A stretch of 5,304 nt of DNA. It comes from Alphaproteobacteria bacterium (lineage in GTDB: Bacteria > Pseudomonadota > Alphaproteobacteria > ATCC43930 > CGMCC-115725). The stretch lies in assembly GCA_030039975.1 (NCBI GenBank), contig JASHUO010000534.1, positions 1 through 5,304 on the forward strand, read 5' to 3'. The notes under the pieces were generated by a model, which saw nothing but the letters and a program-made list of their open reading frames with translations, searched no databases and was not told the origin of the DNA. Below are positions 1 to 5,304 of the stretch, piece by piece (positions within the stretch are counted from its first letter, which is position 1; every line of letters begins with the position of its first letter). The position numbers were made by a program, and so were the translations under genes.

Positions 1-1
1 C

Positions 2-2092
2 CCCGGTCGCGAAAGCGTTACGGGCCGGGCGGCGCTCGAACGTCAAGCTGTTCAGGTCGTCGATATCGCCGCCGATCCAGACTACGTCGTGCCCGAAACG
101 ATAGAACTCGGACGGGCGCGAACAGTGCTCGGCGTCCCGCTGTTGCGCGAAGGCGAACCGGTCGGGGTAATCGCGCTGGCACGGCAGCGGGTCGAGCCGT
201 TCACGGAACGCCAGATCGAACTGGTCCGCACCTTCGCCGACCAAGCGGTCATCGCCATGGAAAATGCGCGGCTGCTCGGCGAACTGCGCGAATCCTTGGA
301 GCAGCAGACTGCGACCGCCGAAGTCTTGCAAATCATCAACACCTCGCAAGGTGAGTTGAAGCCGGTATTCGACGCGATCCTCGACAAAGCCTTGCGCCTC
401 AGTCACTCGGCGTTCGGCACCATGCGTACCTTCGACGGCACGCGCTTCCACCTTGCGGCGGAAAAGGACGTGCCTCAAGCATATCTGGATTTCACCGCGA
501 AACGGATCACCAATGTCGGTCTTGTCGGGGTGGACGCGCTCGGTCCTGCGGTGGCGCGCGTGATCACCTCGAAACGCGTGTTCCAAATCGTTGATACCAT
601 GGAAGACGACGACCTCTACCGAAAGGGCGATCCCATGCGCCGCGCAGTGGCCGATTTGGCTGGCGCGCGCACGATCCTGTTTGTTCCCCTGATCAATGAT
701 GATGTGGCGCGCGGCACCATTATGGTCTTCCGCACCGAAGTGCAGGCGTATTCGGAGAAGGAGATTGCGCTGTTGCAGAATTTCGCCGCGCAAGCGGTGA
801 TCGCGATGGACAATGCGCGCCTGCTCGGCGAACTGCGTGAGCGCCAAGCCGAATTGCGCGTCACCTTCGACAATATGGGCGACGGCGTCGCGCTGTTCGA
901 CGCTGAACCGCGGCTCGTCGCCTGGAATCGCAACTTTCAGAACATTCTCGATTTGCCCGATGCGCTGCTGGCGCAGCGCCTCACGTATGTTGAGTACATC
1001 AAAATGCTCGCCGACCGCGGCGAATTCGGCACCCTTGACAACATCGAGGCGGAGTTGGCTCGGCGTATGGAGACCCTCGACCGCCCCGCGCTGTTTGCGC
1101 GCACGCGCCCGGATGGAAAAGTGATCGAAGCGCGCCGCAATCCCGTGCCGGGCGGCGGCTTCGTGCTGATCTACAGCGACATCACCGAACGCAAGCGGGC
1201 GGAAGCGGAAATCAGCGCCGCCCGCGACGCGGCCGAGACAGCGCTCGCCGAATTGAAGTCCGCTCAGGCCAATCTGATCCAGGCCGAGAAGATGGCCTCG
1301 CTCGGCCAGTTGACCGCAGGCATCGCCCACGAGATCAAGAACCCCTTGAACTTCGTCAACAACTTCGCCGCCCTGTCGAATGAGCTGCTCGACGAGTTGA
1401 AGGAGATCGCGGGGGCGGCGCTGGAGACGCTGGGCGAGGACCGCCGCGCCGAGCTGGGCGAGGTGCTCGGGATGTTGTCGGGTAATCTTGGAAAGATCGC
1501 CGAGCACGGCCGGCGCGCCGACGGCATCGTCAAGAGCATGCTGGCGCATTCGCGCGGCGGCAGTGGCGACCGCCAGACGGTCGACCTCAACGCGCTTGTC
1601 GAGGAGTCGTTGAACCTCGCCTATCATGGGGCGCGCGCGCAGGATCAGAACTTCAATATCACGATGGAGCGCGAACTCGACCCGGCGATGAAGCCGGTCG
1701 AGCTTGTGCCGCAGGACATCACGCGCGTGTTCCTCAACCTTTTCGGCAACGGGTTCTACGCCGCCAGTAAGCGCTCGGGTGCCACTGGCGACGGCGGCTT
1801 CCGCCCGGTACTGCGCGTGGCGACCCGCGACACCGGCGATGCCGTCGAGGTCAGGGTGCGCGACAACGGCATCGGCATCCCGCCCGGCATCAGGGAAAAG
1901 CTGTTCCAGCCCTTCTTCACCACCAAGCCGACTGGGGAGGGAACCGGCCTTGGCCTTTCGATCAGCTACGACATCGTGACGCAACAGCATGGCGGCACCA
2001 TCAGCGTCGACAGCAAAGAAGGCGTCTTCACCGAATTTACGGTTCGGCTGCCGCGGGGCTGGCAGGCTCCGCCGGCGAGGGGGGATAGATGA
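2..2092 (+). CDS. Sensor histidine kinase, GAF-GAF-PAS-HisKA-HATPase (5' end outside window)
   Basis: Soluble sensor kinase that should autophosphorylate on His and pass the phosphate to receiver domains. The reading frame is open from base 2. The codons before the first GTG (89) already encode GAF-like sequence (GRESVTGRAALERQAV), so the true start lies upstream and 89 is not the start. Counting residues from base 2: end of a first GAF to about 95; second GAF about 117-275; PAS about 284-394, ending in the typical DITERKRAE; a short coiled coil about 395-430; then the HisKA H-box AGIAHEIKNPLNFVNN with phospho-acceptor His443. The HATPase domain shows an N-box NLFGNGFYAA (Asn583), D-box VRDNGIGIP (Asp621), F-box LFQPFFTTKP and G-box GTGLGLS (647-653). 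There is no transmembrane segment in the visible 696 residues, so it is probably cytosolic. There is no attached receiver. The stop overlaps the next gene's start (ATGA), implying co-translation with its response regulators. The ligand of the GAF/PAS domains cannot be told from sequence. The kinase assignment is firm; the role in cAMP control is inferred from neighbours. Confidence 0.96.
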   Translation, partial: PGRESVTGRAALERQAVQVVDIAADPDYVVPETIELGRARTVLGVPLLREGEPVGVIALARQRVEPFTERQIELVRTFADQAVIAMENARLLGELRESLEQQTATAEVLQIINTSQGELKPVFDAILDKALRLSHSAFGTMRTFDGTRFHLAAEKDVPQAYLDFTAKRITNVGLVGVDALGPAVARVITSKRVFQIVDTMEDDDLYRKGDPMRRAVADLAGARTILFVPLINDDVARGTIMVFRTEVQAYSEKEIALLQNFAAQAVIAMDNARLLGELRERQAELRVTFDNMGDGVALFDAEPRLVAWNRNFQNILDLPDALLAQRLTYVEYIKMLADRGEFGTLDNIEAELARRMETLDRPALFARTRPDGKVIEARRNPVPGGGFVLIYSDITERKRAEAEISAARDAAETALAELKSAQANLIQAEKMASLGQLTAGIAHEIKNPLNFVNNFAALSNELLDELKEIAGAALETLGEDRRAELGEVLGMLSGNLGKIAEHGRRADGIVKSMLAHSRGGSGDRQTVDLNALVEESLNLAYHGARAQDQNFNITMERELDPAMKPVELVPQDITRVFLNLFGNGFYAASKRSGATGDGGFRPVLRVATRDTGDAVEVRVRDNGIGIPPGIREKLFQPFFTTKPTGEGTGLGLSISYDIVTQQHGGTISVDSKEGVFTEFTVRLPRGWQAPPARGDR

Positions 2093-2481
2093 GCGTCAGC
2101 ATCCTGATCGTCGACGACGAACCCGACGTTGCGGAGTTGTTCCGGCAGCGCTTTAGACGAGAGACTAGGCAAGGCGCCTACGTGCTGCTTTTCGCGGCGT
2201 CAGGCGAGGAGGCCCTCGAACGCCTCGCCAGCGAGATCCAGCCGCAACTCATCGTGATCCTCTCGGACATCAACATGCCGGGGATGGACGGGCTCGAATT
2301 GCTGCGCGTCATCAAGGAGCGGCGACCCGCGCTGCCCGTGATGATGGTGACCGCCTACGGGGATGACGAGCGCCGCCGCCGCGCCGCCCAATTCGGCGCC
2401 AGGGAATTCGTCACCAAGCCGGTCGATTTCGATCTGTTGAAGGCGCATTTGCAACTGCTGCCGGCGAGCCCCGGCGGATGA
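2089..2481 (+). CDS. Single-domain response regulator (REC only)
   Basis: A 130-residue CheY-like receiver with no output domain. Visible hallmarks are the acidic pair Asp9-Asp10 (LIVDDEPD), phospho-acceptor Asp60 (SDINMPGMDG), Thr88 (MMVTAYG) and Lys110 (FVTKPVD). The length fits a lone receiver, and only a short PASPGG tail follows the fold. The ATG at 2089 is supported by the ATGA overlap with the kinase stop and by a purine-rich GAGG at 2077-2080, eight bases upstream. Its own stop overlaps the start of the receiver-cyclase gene in the same way, so the three genes should be translated as a coupled unit. The sequence resembles the receiver of the next gene (shared QRFRR, GEEAL, DINMP, FVTKPVD), suggesting duplication. 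Likely jobs are phosphate transfer intermediate, phosphate sink, or protein-binding regulator; sequence does not decide between them. Confidence 0.95.
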   Translation: MSVSILIVDDEPDVAELFRQRFRRETRQGAYVLLFAASGEEALERLASEIQPQLIVILSDINMPGMDGLELLRVIKERRPALPVMMVTAYGDDERRRRAAQFGAREFVTKPVDFDLLKAHLQLLPASPGG

Positions 2482-3611
2482 GCGCCGCCAAGATCCTCGC
2501 GGTCGATGACGAGGCTGACTTTGAGATGTTGATCAGCCAGCGGTTTCGCCGACAAATTCGCGCGCGTGAATTCGACTTCCGCTTTGCCCGGCATGGCGAG
2601 GAGGCGCTCGCGGCGCTCGCCGCCGAGCCTGACATCGACCTGATGCTGCTCGACATCAACATGCCGGTGATGGATGGGTTAACACTCCTTGCCAAGTTGC
2701 GGCAGCGGCAATCCGCGGTACGCGCGATCATCGTCTCCGCTTACGGCGACATGACTAACATTCGTACCGCGATGAACCGCGGCGCCTTCGATTTCGTTAC
2801 CAAGCCGGTCGATCTCAACGATCTCGAAATAACCATGCGCAAGACGCTGGATGAGATCGCCCGCGTTCGCGAATTGGATCGTCGCCGCGCCGCCGCCGAG
2901 CGCGCTCGCGCCAACCTGTCTCGGTATTTCTCGCCACACTTTGCGGCGCTTCTCGCCGAGCGCGACGAGCCCTTCGGCGCGGTGCGCCGACAGCACGTCG
3001 GCGTGTTGTTCGCCGACATCGTCGGCTTCACCCAAATGGCCGAGCGAATGACGCCCGAGGCCGTCGTCACGCTGCTGCGTCAGTTCCATGAGCGGATGAC
3101 CGCGCAGATCTTTGCCTGTGGCGGGTCGGTCGAGAAGTATGTCGGCGACGAAATTTTCGCCGTCTTCGGCGTGCCGGAGCCGAATGGCAACGAGGCCGCC
3201 GCGGCGCTGCGGTGCGCGGCGCGGATGATAGCCGCCCTCGACGTTTGGAACGGCGAGCGGAAGCAGCAGGGCGAGATGCCGCTCGCCTTTGGCATCGGCC
3301 TCAATTACGGACCGGCGGTGATCGGCGATGTGGGCAGCGAGCAAATTCTGTCCTTCACGGTTATCGGCGATACGGTCAACACCGCGAGCCGACTGCAGGG
3401 ACTTACGCGCAACCTCAACACGCCGCTCGTCGTCGCCGAAGCGATCATCGAAGCCGTCAACACGGCGCCGCCGCCGGACGTCGCGGAACTCCTCGCAGGA
3501 CTGCGCGAGCAGGGTGAGCAAGCCCTCCGCGGCAGAAGCGCGCCCGTTCGCGTGTGGACCTGGCTCGATCCGCGGTGCTCACCGCCCCACCGGCACAATC
3601 CCACACTTTAA
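2478..3611 (+). CDS. Response regulator with class III adenylate cyclase output (REC-CYC)
   Basis: Predicted to make cAMP from ATP under control of receiver phosphorylation. Residues 5-120 are a receiver: Asp10-Asp11, phospho-acceptor Asp59 (LLDINMPVMDG), Ser87 (IIVSAYG), Lys109 (FVTKPVD). Residues about 121-165 form a charged helical linker ending in LSRYFSPHFA, the element that commonly precedes bacterial cyclase domains. Residues about 172-330 are a class III cyclase domain: metal-binding Asp180 (FADIVGFT) and Asp224 (KYVGDEIFAVFG), purine-specifying Lys220 and Thr294 (FTVIGD), and transition-state Asn301 and Arg305 (VNTASRL). The Lys/Thr pair is typical of class IIIb adenylate, rather than guanylate, cyclases. 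All six catalytic positions are present, so it should be active as a homodimer. The start at 2478 overlaps the previous stop (ATGA) with no strong separate Shine-Dalgarno, consistent with translational coupling. No membrane segment is present. The C-terminal 45 residues are variable and Pro/Arg rich. Whether phosphorylation activates or inhibits is unknown. Confidence 0.95.
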   Translation: MSAAKILAVDDEADFEMLISQRFRRQIRAREFDFRFARHGEEALAALAAEPDIDLMLLDINMPVMDGLTLLAKLRQRQSAVRAIIVSAYGDMTNIRTAMNRGAFDFVTKPVDLNDLEITMRKTLDEIARVRELDRRRAAAERARANLSRYFSPHFAALLAERDEPFGAVRRQHVGVLFADIVGFTQMAERMTPEAVVTLLRQFHERMTAQIFACGGSVEKYVGDEIFAVFGVPEPNGNEAAAALRCAARMIAALDVWNGERKQQGEMPLAFGIGLNYGPAVIGDVGSEQILSFTVIGDTVNTASRLQGLTRNLNTPLVVAEAIIEAVNTAPPPDVAELLAGLREQGEQALRGRSAPVRVWTWLDPRCSPPHRHNPTL

Positions 3612-3620
3612 CGGGGCAGC

Positions 3621-3810
3621 TGACCTCCCTTGAGGTCAAGGCGAACGCGCCACGCGCGTTCGTTCGGGCAGCCCGGCCGACCGCTCTGTGGTCGGCCCCG
3701 GAGGGTTCGCTCGCAAAGCGAGCGAACGGGTTACCGGCAGCGATTGCGCAGCAATCGCGGGAGCCGCACAGTTCGGACTGGCCTCGCCTTTAGCAGCGCG
3801 TCAGCGCTGC
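3621..3810. repeat. Cluster of six consecutive short-loop hairpins (palindrome-rich intergenic element)
   Basis: Starting 10 bases after the cyclase stop, six inverted repeats follow one another, each with a perfect stem: 3621-3627/3632-3638 (7 bp, 4-base loop), 3642-3650/3654-3662 (9 bp, loop CAC), 3675-3682/3690-3697 (8 bp, 7-base loop), 3705-3714/3718-3727 (10 bp, loop AAA), 3740-3747/3751-3758 (8 bp, loop GCA) and 3793-3799/3804-3810 (7 bp, loop GTCA). The stems differ in sequence, so this is not a tandem repeat or CRISPR array. None is followed by a T-run on either strand, so they are not classic intrinsic terminators, though the first could help end or protect the cyclase mRNA. The element may be a dispersed palindromic repeat or a structured RNA; I do not recognise a named family. 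Short plus-strand open frames crossing it are best explained by low stop frequency in GC-rich DNA. Confidence 0.75.
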
Positions 3811-3956
3811 CCGGTGGGGGGTAGCCGCTGGCTCGTTGTCTCAGACAAAGCGCGCCGCCAAGGGGTGCAATGGTATCATCGCACAACCGCGCTCTTTGAC
3901 ATCGTGCAGCATGTTTCACGTGTGCCACACCGCGTTCGGCGCCGGGGGCGTCGCCG
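3811..3956. other. Rest of the convergent gap; compound stem-loop, no gene seen
   Basis: No credible coding region. One compound stem-loop spans 3846-3898: an outer stem CAAAG/CTTTG plus CGCG/CGCG with a two-base bulge, and an inner stem 3865-3872/3877-3884 with a GTAT loop and a single mismatch. A TTGACA hexamer at 3896-3901 has no matching -10 element at normal spacing and no plus-strand gene after it, so I do not call a promoter. A partial parS-like sequence lies at 3912-3927. Confidence 0.5.
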
Positions 3957-3986
3957 AAAAAAATGCCCCCGGTGTACACCAGGGGC
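3957..3986 (-). terminator. Rho-independent terminator of the amidohydrolase operon
   Basis: On the minus strand, 28 bases beyond the amidohydrolase stop, GCCCC and GGGGC (3982-3986 and 3965-3969 on the plus-strand scale) enclose the palindrome GGTGTACACC (3971-3980), giving a GC-rich stem of about nine pairs including one G-U, with a GUAC tetraloop. The sequence then runs A followed by seven T residues (complement of the A-run 3957-3963). Stem, spacing and U-tract all fit an intrinsic terminator in this direction only; the plus-strand version has a C-A mismatch in the stem and no U-tract. Confidence 0.88.
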
Positions 3987-4014
3987 GTAGCTCGCTCCCG
4001 GCGCCGAGGCGCCT

Positions 4015-5157
4015 CTAATTGATCAGCCCGTAGAACTTGCCGGCATTCTCGCAGGTGATCTTGAACGTCGCCTCGGCCGAGAGGTGACCGAACTGCTCGG
4101 CGATGTATTTCGAGGATTCCGGCCAGACGCCGTCGCCATGCGGGTAGTCGCAGCCCCACATCAGCGATTCCACGCCCATATCCTCGACCAGCTTGCCGCC
4201 GATGCGGTCGAACTGGAAGGTCGCCTTGCATTGCCGCCGCCAATAATCGCTCGGCTTCATCTTGAGGCCGAGATCCGTGAAGCGGTCCTCCCATTCGAAA
4301 TCCATGCGGTCGAGGGCGTAGGGAATCCAGCCGATGCCGCTCTCGCCGAAGGCGACACGGATCCGTGGATAGCGCTCGAGCACGGCGGCACCCATCAGCG
4401 CCGCAAGGATGTTGATGAGGTTCATTTGGAAGCCGGAGACGACGGTGAAGAAGGCGGCGCGCCGCGCCCGTCCCGACTGCTCCTCGAACACCTTGGGCGG
4501 CACCGTCGGGAAAGTGTGGAAGTGGAGCGGCAGCCCGACCTCGTTCACCGCCTGCCACAGCGGCTCCCACATCGGATGCCACATCGGCTCCATGTCCCAG
4601 GAGCAGGAGAGCTCGAGCCCGCGCAACCCCATCTTTGCGACGCGGTAGATCTCCTTCACCGCGGCGTCGATATCGCCATAGGGCAGGCAGGCGAGGCCGA
4701 TCTGCCGCTCGGGATAATGCCGGCAGAACTCCTTGAGCCAGTTGTTGTAGATGCGCAGCATCTCGTTCGCCGCCTCGCGGTCATTGAGGCGGCCGGCGGC
4801 GCCGAGAATGCCGTAGATCACTTCGGCATCGACGCCGTCGCGGTCCATGTCCTTGATGCGCAGATGCGGGTCGGAGACGCGGCGGATGCCTTTCTTGCCG
4901 TCGTCGTAAAGGCCGGTACTGGCCATGATGTCGACCCGGGCATGGGTGCCCGGAACGAATTTCTGGCCGGACGGGCCGACGCCGTTGACCAGGCCGAAAT
5001 TGGCCCCGTTGCGCGCGGTCCAGCGCGGCCCGTCGGGGCCGTCGACGACGAAGGGCATGCGCTCCTTCAGCTCGCGCGGCGCCTCGGAGACGAAGAGATC
5101 CGGCGGCATCCAGGGCAAGTCGAGATGACAATCGGCCGAGATCCTGCGGTATTGCAT
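4015..5157 (-). CDS. Amidohydrolase-2 family (ACMSD-like) metal-dependent hydrolase/decarboxylase
   Basis: A 380-residue cytosolic TIM-barrel enzyme of the amidohydrolase-2 type, whose members hydrolyse or decarboxylate small, often aromatic, acids with a bound divalent metal. The N-terminal SADCHLD corresponds to the family's DxHxH, with His11 kept and the second His replaced by Asp13. Further candidate metal or catalytic residues are His212/His214 (LPLHFHTFP), Glu272 in FGESGIGWIPYALDRMD, and Asp337 with His340 in MWGCDYPHGDGVWPES. Residues about 30-95 form an insertion before the barrel continues at LRIKDMDRDGVDAEVIYG, as in many proteobacterial homologues. Length is normal, and no signal peptide or membrane segment is seen. 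The start at 5157 is supported by an AGGAGG five bases upstream. It lies 41 bases after the stop of a same-strand gene and is followed by an intrinsic terminator, so it is probably the last gene of an operon. The substrate cannot be assigned. The family call is firm; a catabolic role is inference. Confidence 0.93.
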   Translation of the reverse strand: MQYRRISADCHLDLPWMPPDLFVSEAPRELKERMPFVVDGPDGPRWTARNGANFGLVNGVGPSGQKFVPGTHARVDIMASTGLYDDGKKGIRRVSDPHLRIKDMDRDGVDAEVIYGILGAAGRLNDREAANEMLRIYNNWLKEFCRHYPERQIGLACLPYGDIDAAVKEIYRVAKMGLRGLELSCSWDMEPMWHPMWEPLWQAVNEVGLPLHFHTFPTVPPKVFEEQSGRARRAAFFTVVSGFQMNLINILAALMGAAVLERYPRIRVAFGESGIGWIPYALDRMDFEWEDRFTDLGLKMKPSDYWRRQCKATFQFDRIGGKLVEDMGVESLMWGCDYPHGDGVWPESSKYIAEQFGHLSAEATFKITCENAGKFYGLIN

Positions 5158-5162
5158 CGCTT

Positions 5163-5168
5163 CCTCCT
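5163..5168 (-). promoter_or_regulatory. Shine-Dalgarno of the amidohydrolase gene
   Basis: The minus strand reads AGGAGG followed by AAGCG and then ATG at 5157. This is a consensus ribosome binding site at five-base spacing and fixes the start codon. Confidence 0.9.
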
Positions 5169-5198
5169 CGCGCTGCGGCTGAGCAGCCTATGGCATGG

Positions 5199-5304
5199 TC
5201 AATTGAGCCTCAGATCGGTGATGTGACGGGGGTCGGGCTTGAGCTCGCCGCGCTCGACCCGGTGGACGATGTCGGTCAGCGCGGCATTGGCGCGGGCGGG
5301 AAGC
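5199..5304 (-). CDS. 3' end of an unidentified gene (C-terminal 34 residues)
   Basis: On the minus strand, one frame is open from the right edge to a TGA at 5199-5201 and encodes a C-terminus with normal protein composition, including ALTDIVHRVERGE and LKPDPRHITDLRLN. Codons strongly favour G or C in the third position, as in the neighbouring genes, and the stop is followed after 41 bases by the amidohydrolase start on the same strand, so the two are probably co-transcribed. I do not recognise the family from this fragment. The alternative that this is chance open frame cannot be excluded over 34 codons, but spacing and codon use argue for a real gene end. Confidence 0.7.
   Translation of the reverse strand, partial: LPARANAALTDIVHRVERGELKPDPRHITDLRLN

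Noticed and set aside
89..91. GTG at 89 as start of the kinase
   Set aside because: The frame continues upstream to the window edge and encodes typical GAF sequence, so this codon is an internal Val.
2679..3521. Minus-strand open frame of 280 codons opposite the receiver-cyclase gene
   Set aside because: In-register antisense of a gene with all receiver and cyclase motifs; no recognisable domain and Arg/His-rich composition.
3621..3810. CRISPR array or tandem repeat
   Set aside because: The hairpins have different sequences, with no constant repeat and no regular spacer length.
3896..3924. TTGACA hexamer as a plus-strand promoter
   Set aside because: No -10-like sequence at 16-18 bases spacing, and no plus-strand gene downstream.
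3554..3990. Small plus-strand open frames through the convergent gap (79, 64, 100 and 60 codons)
   Set aside because: They mutually overlap, cross the hairpins and terminator, lack ribosome binding sites, and have Arg/Ser/Ala-rich compositions typical of noncoding GC-rich DNA.
3731..4582. Minus-strand open frame of 283 codons crossing the gap and the amidohydrolase 3' end
   Set aside because: Runs in another frame of the amidohydrolase, past its stop and through the terminator; composition is Arg/Ala/Pro-rich with no motif.
4084..5226. Long plus-strand open frame of 380 codons opposite the amidohydrolase
   Set aside because: It lies codon-in-register antisense to a gene with clear family motifs. 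Its His/Asp/Glu/Val-rich sequence shows no domain and is the expected shadow of GC-rich codons.

Overview
The window is GC-rich DNA with the strong third-position G/C bias of an alphaproteobacterium. The style of the proteins (multi-GAF/PAS soluble histidine kinases, REC-cyclase fusions, ACMSD-like amidohydrolases) suggests Hyphomicrobiales, for example a Bradyrhizobium or Rhodopseudomonas relative. That placement is inferred from composition and protein style, not from a marker gene.

Left half, plus strand (2-3611): three genes joined by 4-base ATGA stop/start overlaps form a signalling operon. The first is a soluble hybrid-sensor-type histidine kinase (GAF-GAF-PAS-HisKA-HATPase), which runs in from beyond the left edge. 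The second is a stand-alone single-domain response regulator. The third is a response regulator whose receiver domain is fused to a class III adenylate cyclase with all expected catalytic residues. The simplest reading is that a cytosolic signal is sensed by GAF/PAS domains, the kinase phosphorylates one or both receivers, and the output is a change in cAMP synthesis. The free receiver could compete for phosphate or act on its own targets.

Middle (3612-4014): a roughly 400-base gap between convergent transcription units with no credible gene. It is unusually rich in structure: six consecutive near-perfect or perfect short-loop hairpins between 3621 and 3810, a compound stem-loop at 3846-3898, and a clear rho-independent terminator for the minus-strand operon at 3957-3986.

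Right part, minus strand (4015-5304): a complete gene for an amidohydrolase-2 (ACMSD-like, TIM-barrel) metal-dependent hydrolase or decarboxylase with a strong Shine-Dalgarno sequence. It lies 41 bases downstream of the 3' end of another minus-strand gene that continues past the right edge and that I could not identify. These two probably form a metabolic operon unrelated to the signalling operon, ending at the terminator in the gap.

No tRNA, rRNA, CRISPR array, transposase or phage gene was seen. The main points of interest are the kinase / free receiver / receiver-cyclase arrangement and the hairpin cluster in the convergent gap. Neither can be called a new system from this sequence alone.
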